Assembly (NCBI GenBank): GCA_003558105.1 | Contig: PWMS01000096.1 | Span: forward strand, 65,083-104,725 | Length of the DNA: 39,643 nt | Direction: 5' to 3' | From: Mollicutes bacterium | Lineage (GTDB): Bacteria; Bacillota_I; Bacilli_A; Izemoplasmatales; Izemoplasmataceae | Shown: piece by piece, positions 1-7,984 of the stretch | Layout of the letters: every line of letters begins with the position of its first letter | How positions within the stretch are numbered: the stretch's first letter is position 1 | Translations under genes and position numbers: made by a program | Notes under the pieces: generated by a model | What the model saw: only the letters and a program-made list of their open reading frames with translations | Database searches by the model: none | Told to the model about the DNA's origin: nothing

Positions 1-1
1 T

Positions 2-28
2 ACGATTGAGATTTTAGATGTGAAATAA
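2..28 (+). CDS. C-terminal tail of an upstream gene (possibly greA)
   Basis: Only one forward frame is open from the window edge; it reads TIEILDVK followed by TAA at 26-28. The short tail, the terminator immediately after it and the mtnN gene that follows resemble the B. subtilis order greA - yrrT - mtnN, and GreA proteins often end in a similar hydrophobic/acidic strand with a final lysine. Eight residues are far too few to identify the protein, so greA is only a guess from context. Confidence 0.35.
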   Translation, partial: TIEILDVK

Positions 29-51
29 AGAATGTTTTAACATTCTTTTTT
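27..51 (+). terminator. Rho-independent terminator upstream of mtnN
   Basis: AAAGAATGT pairs with ACATTCTTT around a short T/A loop, followed by a run of T to position 51. The left arm overlaps the stop codon of the upstream gene. Confidence 0.7.
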
Positions 52-68
52 CATTTGGAGGTTAGCTT

Positions 69-749
69 ATGCGTCTAGGTATTATTTTTGCGATGGATGA
101 AGAAAGAGAGGCTTTTTTAGCCTTATTTGATCAAAAAAAAGCGTCTCGCGACACGCTTTTAGATGTTTATGAAATTACGACTGACAAAAACACCATCTAT
201 GCGGTGAAAAGTGGTATTGGTAAAGTTCAAGCTGCCAGTATCGCCACCACCTTTTTAACAAACTACACTGTCGATTACTTGCTTTCAAGTGGCATTGCGG
301 GTGGATATAACACCCATATTGGGGCTTTGATTATCGGTACGAAATATATCCAACACGATGTTGATGTACGTGCATTTGGTTACCCCCTCACACAAATACC
401 GGGCTTACCAGCCTACTTCACCCCCGATAAAAAGCTTTTAAGCACACTCGAAAAGACCTTACCCAAAGAAGGGTATCAAACCGGTACCATTGCCACAGGC
501 GATCAGTTTATCACCGCTATCCATCATCTTGATGCCGTTTTCAAACAGTATCCTGACATCAAGGCTTTTGAGATGGAAACCGCCGCCCTCGCCCAAGTCG
601 CTTATATCTATAAAATTCCTTTTTTAGCCCTTAGAACCATAAGCGACGTCGTCGGTAGTGTCGATCAATTCGAAAAATACGAAAACACCATCAAGGTCAC
701 ATTTGATCAAAATGCGCAATATTTAAAAACATTTTGCGAGGCTTTATAA
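69..749 (+). CDS. mtnN: 5'-methylthioadenosine/S-adenosylhomocysteine nucleosidase
   Basis: Cytosolic hydrolase that removes adenine from methylthioadenosine and S-adenosylhomocysteine, clearing inhibitors of methyltransferases and polyamine-type reactions. The 226 residues match the family length. Visible family features are the N-terminal MDEE motif with E12, the GIAGG glycine loop at 75-79, the substrate-binding FEMETAA motif at 167-173 with E170, and the catalytic aspartate D193 in the ISD motif. The start is supported by GGAGG at 57-61 in front of ATG 69. It is followed after one base by the protease gene, so the two are probably co-transcribed. No clear promoter was found in the 17 bases between the preceding terminator and the start, so the promoter may lie upstream, with readthrough. 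Confidence 0.93.
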   Translation: MRLGIIFAMDEEREAFLALFDQKKASRDTLLDVYEITTDKNTIYAVKSGIGKVQAASIATTFLTNYTVDYLLSSGIAGGYNTHIGALIIGTKYIQHDVDVRAFGYPLTQIPGLPAYFTPDKKLLSTLEKTLPKEGYQTGTIATGDQFITAIHHLDAVFKQYPDIKAFEMETAALAQVAYIYKIPFLALRTISDVVGSVDQFEKYENTIKVTFDQNAQYLKTFCEAL

Positions 750-750
750 G

Positions 751-1449
751 ATGAAATACGGTCATTACACGATCAAACTACACAGACGTAAAGGCCAAAA
801 ACGTATCACGGTTAGAAAGTTATCTGAAGATACGTTGAAAATCAGCGCGCCAAAACGCATGCCTCAAAGACAGATTAAAACGATGCTCAATCAACACCTT
901 AAAACGATTGACACCTTACCTTTACGGCTTGATTTTAAAGGCCTTTTAGCCCGTCCTGAATCGCTTGATATCTTTGGCCAACCGCATGAAATGATGTATC
1001 AAAAGGGCCGAAAAAATATAGAAATCAAAGCCCAAAAGATTATCGTTACCCACCCCACGCTTAGTAGAAGCGGTTTGCAACGCACGATATATGATTTTTT
1101 AAAAAATCAACTAATCGCCTTTATAAAAGATTATCACCACACGCTTCAAGCTACCAACAAAAACTTCTACGCTCTACCCACGAGACTTAAAGCGCATTAT
1201 ATGCATACCCGTTTTGGTTCCGCAAACCATAAGGAAAGAACCATTAACCTAAACTTGGCTTTAATCCATTATCCAAAACGTTTTTTAAAAAGCGTCTACT
1301 TACACGAACTGACACATTTTGATCATCCCAATCACAGCCAAGCGTTTTACAAGACTTTAAAGCGCTTGAACCCTGATTATCTCGAAGATAAGAAGGCTTT
1401 AGAAAGTTACCACCTAGCGTTTCAAAATCGTGATAAACCCCTCGCATGA
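751..1449 (+). CDS. YgjP/SprT-like zinc metalloprotease (DUF45, COG1451)
   Basis: Predicted soluble metallopeptidase of the M48-related YgjP family. The signature is HELTHFDHPNHS at 185-196: H185 and H189 with E186 form the HExxH zinc site and H195 is the expected third ligand in the NHS motif. The N-terminal half is basic, with beta-strand-like segments typical of the family, and the total of 232 residues is normal. Substrates of this family are not established. It starts one base after the mtnN stop and ends with TGA, whose codon lies in the loop of a long hairpin. This TGA stop is one of the reasons for using the standard code here. Function beyond the protease fold is not inferred. Confidence 0.85.
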   Translation: MKYGHYTIKLHRRKGQKRITVRKLSEDTLKISAPKRMPQRQIKTMLNQHLKTIDTLPLRLDFKGLLARPESLDIFGQPHEMMYQKGRKNIEIKAQKIIVTHPTLSRSGLQRTIYDFLKNQLIAFIKDYHHTLQATNKNFYALPTRLKAHYMHTRFGSANHKERTINLNLALIHYPKRFLKSVYLHELTHFDHPNHSQAFYKTLKRLNPDYLEDKKALESYHLAFQNRDKPLA

Positions 1450-1494
1450 AACATGGTAGCGAGGGGTTTATCACGCGTTATAACGTGACATTTT
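1429..1494 (+). terminator. Long 17-bp hairpin plus second weak hairpin with T run
   Basis: CGTGATAAACCCCTCGC at 1429-1445 is a perfect inverse of 1459-1475, with a 13-base loop that holds the TGA stop of the protease gene. There is no T run directly after it. A second, 5-bp hairpin (TCACG at 1471-1475 with CGTGA at 1484-1488) is followed by six T and competes for the same bases. Probably a compound terminator for mtnN-ygjP-like; its right part also contains the -35 box of the next promoter. Confidence 0.6.
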
Positions 1495-1513
1495 TTCTAC
1501 AATTTAGTATAAT
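1485..1513 (+). promoter_or_regulatory. Promoter of the yqeG operon
   Basis: GTGACA at 1485-1490, a 17-base spacer and a perfect TATAAT at 1508-1513. The -35 differs from the sigma-A consensus at one position. It lies 28 bases before the yqeG start. Confidence 0.8.
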
Positions 1514-1540
1514 AAACGTATATGTTCGGAGGCTAAAACT

Positions 1541-2110
1541 ATGATAGAACGCTTATTAAACAGTGAAAAATTTATTCCCGATTATCATATCGATTCGGTG
1601 TTTGATTTAGATGTTGAGGCCTTAAGAAAAAAAGGCATCAAAATGCTGATTATCGACATTGATAACACCTTGATTCCTTACGATGAATTCAGTGCTAATG
1701 AACGTTTAATCACGTGGTTTGAGACCTTGAAAACTTTAGGGTTTTTTATTGTTTTTGTCTCCAATAATCACTTTCGTCGCATTCAATTTTTCGCTAAACC
1801 TTTAAATATCTCTTTTGTATCCAGCGCAAAAAAACCCTTAAAAAAAGGGTTTAAAAAAGCCTTGCGTTACTTCGAAAATCCAATTGCTAAAGAAGAAGTC
1901 CTCGTTATTGGCGATCAGTTGATGACCGATGTCTATGGGGCTAAACGAACTGGTTTAAACGTGGCGCTTGTCAAACCTTTAAAACAAAAAAGTGAAAAAT
2001 GGTATACAAAATTTAACCGTGGTCTAGAACAAAAAATGCTTCAAAAAATAAAGGAAAACCATGCTAAATCGTACCGTGAACTTAAGTTAGAAGACAGGGT
2101 GATAAAATGA
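1541..2110 (+). CDS. yqeG: YqeG family HAD IIIA-type phosphatase
   Basis: HAD-superfamily phosphatase of the YqeG type, found next to the ribosome-assembly GTPase gene yqeH across Firmicutes. The nucleophile motif DIDNT spans 39-43 (D39 and D41), and the later GDQLMTD motif supplies the metal-binding aspartates. The 189 residues match the family. The physiological substrate is not established; phosphatidylglycerophosphate phosphatase activity is known for some relatives. It is the first gene of a compact operon: GGAGG lies upstream of ATG 1541, and its last four bases (ATGA) overlap the yqeH start, indicating translational coupling. Confidence 0.9.
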   Translation: MIERLLNSEKFIPDYHIDSVFDLDVEALRKKGIKMLIIDIDNTLIPYDEFSANERLITWFETLKTLGFFIVFVSNNHFRRIQFFAKPLNISFVSSAKKPLKKGFKKALRYFENPIAKEEVLVIGDQLMTDVYGAKRTGLNVALVKPLKQKSEKWYTKFNRGLEQKMLQKIKENHAKSYRELKLEDRVIK

Positions 2111-3201
2111 AAGCTATAAACTGTATTGGCTGTGGTGGGAAATTGCAAAACGAAGATTCTAAAAAACCTTTCTACACGCCTAAAAAAATTACAGAAGATG
2201 AAACCATATACTGCCAACGATGTTACCGTATGCGGCATTATGGTGAAATCACACCATCGTATATTAACAAGGATGAATATCTAAGCCTATTACAAAGCAT
2301 TCCTGAAGATGTTTTAGTGGTAAAGGTTATCGATTTATTTGATATTGAAGGCAGTATTATGCCCGAGGTTATGAAGATGGTTAAACCCAGCAAACTCATT
2401 GTTGTGGCGAATAAATTCGACTTATTACCAAAAAGCGTTAAAAAAAGTAAGTTAAAACAAAGACTCAATGCCATCTTACACACTTATGAACTTCGGTTTG
2501 ATCAATTGTTGTTAATCAGTGCGGAGAAAAACCAGGGCATAGATGAGCTTATTGATGCGCTTTCAAAAGCCCACGAGGGTAAAGATATTTATGTTATCGG
2601 GGCCGCTAATGTTGGTAAAAGTACCTTGATTAACCATATGATTAATGCGGTTTTTAAGGAAAAACGCGACCCCATTACCACGTTTTTCGCCCCAGGTACT
2701 ACCCAAAACTTTATTGCAATCCCCTTTGAGAATGTAACGCTTTATGACACGCCAGGCTTACTAAAGAAGAATCATATGTTTTCGCTTTTGGATGATGTAA
2801 AGTTAAAAACCATTCAACCCAAAAATGAAATCAAACCACGCGTCTATCAACTAGAGGTCAACCAAACAATTTTCGTCGGTTCGCTTTTGCGCATGGATTT
2901 TTTAAAGGGGCTGCCCAGTGACTTTGTTTTCTATTTTTCAAGTGGTCTTAATTTGCACCGAACAAAAATGATTAACGCGGACACTTTTTATGAAAAACAC
3001 AAAGAAGATTTATTAAAACCCAATCTTAAATTAAGCAACGGCAAGCTAGATTTATCCGCTCACCAATTCCCTTTAAAACGCGATCAAAAAACCGATATCG
3101 TGATTCCCGGCCTCGGCTTTTTCAGCATGCAAGGTATGGGTGTCATAAGGCTTTATACGTTTAAAGGCATCGTGCCATACCAACGGGAGTCATTGATATG
3201 A
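2107..3201 (+). CDS. yqeH: Ribosome biogenesis GTPase YqeH
   Basis: Circularly permuted GTPase needed for 30S subunit assembly. An N-terminal treble-clef zinc finger is visible (C6-x2-C9 and C36-x2-C39). The G motifs then occur in permuted order: G4 NKFD at 102-105, G5 SAE near 138, G1 GAANVGKS at 165-172 and G3 DTPG at 214-217, with a C-terminal domain of about 140 residues. The 364-residue length is normal. It overlaps yqeG by four bases and the next gene by four bases (start 3198). In B. subtilis, aroE, yqeI and nadD lie between yqeH and yqeK; none is here. Confidence 0.95.
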   Translation: MKAINCIGCGGKLQNEDSKKPFYTPKKITEDETIYCQRCYRMRHYGEITPSYINKDEYLSLLQSIPEDVLVVKVIDLFDIEGSIMPEVMKMVKPSKLIVVANKFDLLPKSVKKSKLKQRLNAILHTYELRFDQLLLISAEKNQGIDELIDALSKAHEGKDIYVIGAANVGKSTLINHMINAVFKEKRDPITTFFAPGTTQNFIAIPFENVTLYDTPGLLKKNHMFSLLDDVKLKTIQPKNEIKPRVYQLEVNQTIFVGSLLRMDFLKGLPSDFVFYFSSGLNLHRTKMINADTFYEKHKEDLLKPNLKLSNGKLDLSAHQFPLKRDQKTDIVIPGLGFFSMQGMGVIRLYTFKGIVPYQRESLI

Positions 3202-4307
3202 TTGAACGGATCCATCAAGATTTAATGGAAACATTTAAAGACGATCCCGGCCGTTTAAAACATATTTTTGGCGTCAAAGAGACCGCTTTAAAACTCGCAC
3301 AAAACATCCCAAATATCGATCAAGATAAATTAATCATCGCAGCTTATTTACACGATATAACCAAAGGAAAGTCTCAAAAATACCACCAAGATATGATCAC
3401 AAGCTATTTTTCTAACGATATATTGAAGGCCTACACCCCACCGCTTTATCACGCTTTTAGTGCCGCAGCTTATGCGCAGGCGACTTACGATATTAAAGAC
3501 GATACCATTTTAGATGCGATTAAACATCATACGGTGGGACGCCCCGCTATGCCACTGATCGAAAAGATTATTTTTATTAGTGATTATATCGAACCCAACC
3601 GGCCTTATAAAGTATGTCAAGAAGTTAGAGAAATCGCTTTTCAAGATATTGATCTTGCGGTTTATCATGCTATCAACAACTCCATTAATCTTTTTAGTGA
3701 AGAAAAACACATCATTCCAAAAATCGCGTATGCTGCTCGTGATTATTACAAAGTGACAAGCGGTCAAGACCCTATATTCGAAACCGACAGACTTTCGTTT
3801 TATTTCGCGCAAAAAAACGACGCGCCCATTTTTCACCGTTGGTGGAACGATGGAAACCTGATGGTTTCAGTTGGCTTTGAGGATGGTTTGAATATTAGCC
3901 TTCAAAAAATTGAACAACAAATCGAGAAAAGTTTTATAGACCCTGAGGCCACAAAGTTGATGATCGTTTATCATAAGGCAACAAAAACCCCGCTGGGTGA
4001 AGCGTCTTTTGGGGAATTTAACCCAAAAGACAAAAGCATGCGCATCGGCCTGAAGATAGGCGATTTGACCCAACAAGGAAAAGGCTACGGTAAAGAGTTG
4101 ACGCGTGGGCTTTGTCAATACATCAAAACAGCCTACCACGTTAATACCATTTATATCGATACGCTTTTAGATAACAAAAGAGCACAAAAATTATACGAAT
4201 CTTTAGGTGCAGAAACCCTGGAGATTAAACGTCGTTTTTGGAAGGATCCCAAAGGTAAGTGGCGGGATGTTATCTTTTACCGACTAAAAGGAGGGAACCA
4301 TGGATAA
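3198..4307 (+). CDS. yqeK: YqeK-type HD phosphohydrolase fused to a GNAT acetyltransferase
   Basis: One uninterrupted 369-residue frame with two domains. Residues 1-190 are a YqeK HD domain: H22, the H52-D53 pair, H110-H111 and D129 in the SDYIEPNR segment match the metal ligands of the family, members of which hydrolyse Ap4A symmetrically. Residues 195-369 look like a RimJ/RimL-type GNAT domain, with the acetyl-CoA loop QQGKGYG at 292-298, an NKRAQKLYESLG motif near 326-337 and a RRFW segment. YqeK alone is about 190 residues, so the C-terminal half is a genuine addition. It sits between yqeH and rsfS, overlapping both genes (4 and 8 bases), where yqeK is expected. nadD, which commonly precedes or is fused to yqeK in related genomes, is missing. 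The acceptor of the acetyl group is unknown. Confidence 0.88.
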   Translation: MIERIHQDLMETFKDDPGRLKHIFGVKETALKLAQNIPNIDQDKLIIAAYLHDITKGKSQKYHQDMITSYFSNDILKAYTPPLYHAFSAAAYAQATYDIKDDTILDAIKHHTVGRPAMPLIEKIIFISDYIEPNRPYKVCQEVREIAFQDIDLAVYHAINNSINLFSEEKHIIPKIAYAARDYYKVTSGQDPIFETDRLSFYFAQKNDAPIFHRWWNDGNLMVSVGFEDGLNISLQKIEQQIEKSFIDPEATKLMIVYHKATKTPLGEASFGEFNPKDKSMRIGLKIGDLTQQGKGYGKELTRGLCQYIKTAYHVNTIYIDTLLDNKRAQKLYESLGAETLEIKRRFWKDPKGKWRDVIFYRLKGGNHG

Positions 4308-4635
4308 ACTCAAAACGGTTATCGCAGCCTTAGAAGATATCAAAATCGAGGATATCGTTGTTTTCGATATGCGCGAGGTCAATCCGTTTTTTGATTTCTT
4401 TATTTTATCAACCGCGACCAATAAGCGTCAGATGAATGCGGCGATTCGCGATGTTAAAAACGCCCTTAGTAGCCTTGATCAAACCGGCTCAAAAAAAGAA
4501 GGCAATGATTCTGGTTGGGCCTTATTTGATGCCGATGATATCATTGTCAATATTTTTACCAAGGAAGCCAGAGAATATTATAACCTAGAAAAAATGTGGC
4601 TTGATATTCCTAAGGTGAACTTAGAGAAACTATGA
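4300..4635 (+). CDS. rsfS: Ribosomal silencing factor RsfS (YqeL)
   Basis: Small protein of the RsfS/Iojap family that binds ribosomal protein uL14 on the 50S subunit and blocks subunit joining when nutrients are short. The 111-residue length and the motifs EDIVVFDMREVNPFFDFFIL, TNKRQMNA and EGNDSGWALFDADDIIVNIFTKEAREYYNLEKMW are characteristic. Its start is supported by GGAGGG just upstream, inside the end of the preceding gene (8-base overlap). The next gene starts four bases before its end. Confidence 0.94.
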   Translation: MDKLKTVIAALEDIKIEDIVVFDMREVNPFFDFFILSTATNKRQMNAAIRDVKNALSSLDQTGSKKEGNDSGWALFDADDIIVNIFTKEAREYYNLEKMWLDIPKVNLEKL

Positions 4636-5276
4636 AGACTTACCGGCTTTTAAAAGACCGCTACGATCAATTACAAGATCCTTATTTATACCAATTGTAT
4701 AAGACCTTGATTACCCGTTATCAAACCGGCGGCAAGCTTTTGGAGATTGGCGCTTTTCACGCGACTATAAGTAAAAGTGTTGCCTCTTTATTCCGGCAAG
4801 TGGATGCTTTTGATATCGATGAGATAGCCATTGAAAAAGCCAAAACCACCGCCCCCAAAAACTTTCGTGCTTTTGTCCATGATATGCATGAGGGGCTTAA
4901 AGAGCGTTATGATATGATTATCGCGCCAATCGATGTCTTTAATCATGCTCAAGATTTTTCACGATTTAAAGCTATCTTAAAGCGATGGACAAACGCTTTG
5001 AATCCTAAGGGCATTATCATGTTTGATGTCTTGCGCTGTCAATATCTTAGTCAGCTTGTTGGCTACCAAGAAACCCTAGCTGATGATCTCGTTTGGTCGG
5101 TTGAACAAACCGGCGAAGCATGCACGGTAAAGCATATCATTAAAGATGATGAAAACACCGCTCATCATATCGAAAAAAGTTATCGGGAGGATAAGATAGA
5201 AGCCTTATTAACAGCGTTAACTTGTCTTGAAAAAATAGTTTTAGAAGATCGTATCATCTATGTATATAAAAAGTAA
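4632..5276 (+). CDS. YqeM-like class I SAM-dependent methyltransferase
   Basis: A 214-residue Rossmann-type methyltransferase in the place occupied by yqeM in B. subtilis (after rsfS, before the com genes). The N-terminal glycine-rich strand reads LLEIGAFHATIS near 36-47 and is followed by an acidic residue in the AFDIDE strand (near 58), which is the usual ribose-binding position. The loop normally reads DxGxGxG; here two glycines are lost, so cofactor binding may be altered. Middle strands (MIIAPIDVFNHA, PKGIIMFDVL) fit the fold. The substrate is unknown. It overlaps rsfS by four bases, and its stop codon lies inside the left arm of a hairpin. Confidence 0.72.
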   Translation: MKTYRLLKDRYDQLQDPYLYQLYKTLITRYQTGGKLLEIGAFHATISKSVASLFRQVDAFDIDEIAIEKAKTTAPKNFRAFVHDMHEGLKERYDMIIAPIDVFNHAQDFSRFKAILKRWTNALNPKGIIMFDVLRCQYLSQLVGYQETLADDLVWSVEQTGEACTVKHIIKDDENTAHHIEKSYREDKIEALLTALTCLEKIVLEDRIIYVYKK

Positions 5277-5321
5277 ACACACCCGTTTAAACCAACTATC
5301 AAGTTGAAAGGGTGTGTTTTT
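5275..5321 (+). terminator. Hairpin between methyltransferase gene and comEA covering the comEA SD
   Basis: AAACACACCC at 5275-5284 pairs perfectly with GGGTGTGTTT at 5310-5319, followed by T to 5321; an inner hairpin (CAACT/AGTTG) extends it. It overlaps the upstream stop codon, and its right arm contains the GGG of the only Shine-Dalgarno-like sequence (AAAGGG, 5307-5312) for comEA. Confidence 0.75.
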
Positions 5322-5322
5322 A

Positions 5323-5865
5323 ATGTCAAAATCCACGTTGAGTGTTTTATCTATTTTGGGCATCATTTTATTGGCTTTTGTTATGGTTCAACATTTCAAC
5401 CAACCAACCGTATCGACACTCGATCAAAACCATGGCATGCAAGAAACACCGAAACAAGATGATGATATTTACGTTGATATCGATGGGGCTATCCATAATC
5501 CTGGGGTTTATAAATTCAAACCCGGAACCAGACTTTATCGTTTGATTGAACAAACCGGCGGTTTTAAAGCGGACGCCGATCAAACGCGTATTAATCTAGC
5601 CCGCACCTTAAAAGATGGTGAGCATATCATCATCCCATATCTTTATGATGATTGCGGTGATGATTATAATCACGATACGCGTATCGATATCAACCACGCG
5701 TCAAAAGATGAACTGACAACCCTGCCAAATATCGGACCAGCAACGGCGGATGCGATTATCGCCTATCGCGAAAATGACGTTTTTGAAAACCCTGAGGATA
5801 TTATGAAAGTTTCTGGCATCGGTGAGGCGACGTTCCGTGAGATTGAAGCGCTTATCAAGGTTTAA
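5323..5865 (+). CDS. comEA: Competence protein ComEA (DNA receptor)
   Basis: Membrane-anchored DNA-binding protein that captures double-stranded DNA for uptake through ComEC. An N-terminal membrane segment spans about 5-26. A SLBB-type domain follows at about 43-110 (IYVDIDGAIHNPGVYKF, GTRLYRLIEQTGGF), and a ComEA helix-hairpin-helix DNA-binding region at about 122-180 (DINHASKDELTTLPNIGPATADAI, MKVSGIGEATFREI). I chose ATG 5323, giving 180 residues; a GTG at 5314 in the hairpin arm is also in frame but has no SD. The gene overlaps comEC by 44 bases. comEB, which lies between them in Bacillus, is absent. Confidence 0.93.
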   Translation: MSKSTLSVLSILGIILLAFVMVQHFNQPTVSTLDQNHGMQETPKQDDDIYVDIDGAIHNPGVYKFKPGTRLYRLIEQTGGFKADADQTRINLARTLKDGEHIIIPYLYDDCGDDYNHDTRIDINHASKDELTTLPNIGPATADAIIAYRENDVFENPEDIMKVSGIGEATFREIEALIKV

Positions 5866-7933
5866 AGGCGAATGTGAGAAACTCATTTTGCCTTTTGTTA
5901 TCTTTATCATGGCCTTAGAGTCTCCATTATTATGGGGACTTTTTCTCATCAATATAGTGTATCTGTGTCACAAAGACAAATATTTCTTTATCACGGTCAT
6001 GATTTTATGCAGTTTATTTTCATGGCGGCTATACCAACCCCAACCCACCATCCCTGATCATCATGATTATCAAGGAATCGTGGTGGCGGTAGAAAAAAAC
6101 AAAGAATACCCGCGCTTTATCTTTGCTACTGAGAACAACCGTTATTTGGTTTATAGTGAGGCAACCAGTGATCTTTATAGCGGCACGCATCTAGTGGTTA
6201 AGGGCGATATTGAACAAGCGCATCCAAGTGGCTATTTTGAAGGCTTTGATTACGCTAAATATTTAAGAAGCACGAACCTCGATGGCCTTATATATGAAGC
6301 CGAGGTTGAGTTGCGACCTTCGTCTTTTAATCGCCACACCCCAAGGGGTTTGATTGAGCGTTATATCGATGCGTTTGATGAAGAGATTCGTCCCTACTTA
6401 CAAGCGTTTTTACTGGCTAGTAACGACGGGTTTGAAGAGGCTACTTATACCAAGATTGGAAAACTTGGTCTGACTCATCTTTTCGCCGTCTCGGGCCTCC
6501 ATATTGGGTTAATGGCTTTGGCCTTAAAAAAGGGTCTCAACCCATTTTTAAAACCGGCCAGTAGCGACTGGGTTGTCATCGTGTTCTTACTGGGTTTTTT
6601 ATGGATTAGCGGGGCGCCACCCTCTGTTTTAAGGGCGGTATTATTTAGCGGTTTATTGTTGCTTAATAAGCGCTTGAATATCGGTTTTTCTGCTTTGGAT
6701 CTCTTGGTTATTTTATGTCTTGCTTTGCTGCTATATCGCCCATATTTTTATACAAATTTGGGGTTTCAACTCAGTTTTTTAGTCAGTATGGCCATTCTTT
6801 TAAGTCTGCCTTATCTCAAAAATTTAGCGAACATTAAACAACTGTTTATGGTCTCTTTTTTAGCGTTTATATTCACCATGCCTTTGATCTTATCGATTCA
6901 ATACCACGTCAATCTTCTTAGTCCCATCCTGAATGTGTTTTTCGGTCTTTTTTTAAGTATGGTATTACTACCGATGAGCTATATAACGTTTTTTATGCCT
7001 TTTTTAAGCGATGTATTTAAGATTATCATCGCCTTGTTTGAAACGACGATCAATATAAGTTATCAATGGTTATACCTACCTCTAAATCTATATATACCCA
7101 AAGGTATTTGGCGTGTTATTTACTACGCTTTGATGGTGCAATGGTTGCGGAGTATTTTGATTCAACAACGAAGTATGCTTCATACTTTTATCGTTGTGCT
7201 TTATATCGCTTTAATCGCGTTTAAACCGTATCTTGATCCCATGCAACATGTATTTATGTACGATGTGGCGGGTGATGCCTTTTTTATACAAGACCGTTTT
7301 AACGCTTGCAACATCCTCATCGACACAGGCGAAAGCGATGCACACCAGCGTCTAAACCGGGCCTTAAAACAAAGAAATATCCGGACGATTCACATGCTTT
7401 TTATCAGTCATAATCATGATGATCATATGGGGGCTAAAGACGATATCTTAACCGATTTTAACGTCTTGGAGGTAATAAGTAGCGATGATCAAAAAACGTA
7501 TGAAAACACGTGGCATCAATGCGGGTCGATCGAATATTTCATCTATCCAAGCTATGGGACATTCCAATCTTTAAACAATCAATCGCTTGTTAAGAAAATG
7601 CGAATAGGGAGTGATCGTTATCTTTTTACTGGCGATATGGAATGGCAGAAAGAAGCGGCTTTTGTCGCTAACTTTGAGGATGAGATCGATATATTAAAAG
7701 TTGCCCATCACGGTTCAAACACCTCTACGCAGGCTTCGTTTCTAGAGGCTACCACCCCAGAGATCGCCTTGATCCCTGCACACCGGCAAAATCGTTTTAA
7801 CTTTCCTGACAAAGACGTGTTAGAAAGGTTATCTCATCACACCGATGTGATTTATACCACCAAAACACACGGGAGTGTACAGATATCATATTTTTTCCAG
7901 TACCGGATGAAAAAGACTGCCCTGAGTGAATAG
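5822..7933 (+). CDS. comEC: DNA uptake channel protein ComEC/Rec2
   Basis: Polytopic membrane protein that moves single-stranded DNA into the cell during transformation. Domains in order: hydrophobic N-terminus (about 20-65), an OB-like DUF4131 region (about 75-160), the competence membrane domain with the LFAVSGLHIGLM motif near 220-232 and many membrane segments to about 470, and a C-terminal metallo-beta-lactamase domain. The latter has the SHNHDDH metal motif near 530-536, GDMEW near 600 and AHHGSNTS near 630. At about 700 residues it is full length. The start is uncertain: GTG 5822 opens the frame, but GTG 5837, preceded by GGTGAGG at 5821-5827, is an attractive alternative. The gene is intact, so DNA uptake is plausible if a pilus-like apparatus exists elsewhere. 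Confidence 0.92.
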   Translation: MRRRSVRLKRLSRFKGECEKLILPFVIFIMALESPLLWGLFLINIVYLCHKDKYFFITVMILCSLFSWRLYQPQPTIPDHHDYQGIVVAVEKNKEYPRFIFATENNRYLVYSEATSDLYSGTHLVVKGDIEQAHPSGYFEGFDYAKYLRSTNLDGLIYEAEVELRPSSFNRHTPRGLIERYIDAFDEEIRPYLQAFLLASNDGFEEATYTKIGKLGLTHLFAVSGLHIGLMALALKKGLNPFLKPASSDWVVIVFLLGFLWISGAPPSVLRAVLFSGLLLLNKRLNIGFSALDLLVILCLALLLYRPYFYTNLGFQLSFLVSMAILLSLPYLKNLANIKQLFMVSFLAFIFTMPLILSIQYHVNLLSPILNVFFGLFLSMVLLPMSYITFFMPFLSDVFKIIIALFETTINISYQWLYLPLNLYIPKGIWRVIYYALMVQWLRSILIQQRSMLHTFIVVLYIALIAFKPYLDPMQHVFMYDVAGDAFFIQDRFNACNILIDTGESDAHQRLNRALKQRNIRTIHMLFISHNHDDHMGAKDDILTDFNVLEVISSDDQKTYENTWHQCGSIEYFIYPSYGTFQSLNNQSLVKKMRIGSDRYLFTGDMEWQKEAAFVANFEDEIDILKVAHHGSNTSTQASFLEATTPEIALIPAHRQNRFNFPDKDVLERLSHHTDVIYTTKTHGSVQISYFFQYRMKKTALSE

Positions 7934-7938
7934 ATGTA

Positions 7939-7947
7939 TGCTATAAT
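7939..7947 (+). promoter_or_regulatory. Extended -10 promoter of holA
   Basis: TGCTATAAT at 7939-7947 is a perfect extended -10 (TG-n-TATAAT). It lies 37 bases before the chosen holA start; no convincing -35 is present. It shows that the frame open from 7934 does not begin there. Confidence 0.65.
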
Positions 7948-7984
7948 GTATGATGTGAATGGCATAAAAAAGGAGCTTGCATTT

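Noticed and set aside
7934-7984. N-terminal extension of holA from ATG 7934
   Set aside because: It contains the extended -10 promoter, lacks an SD, and the strong SD and family-typical N-terminus are at 7985.
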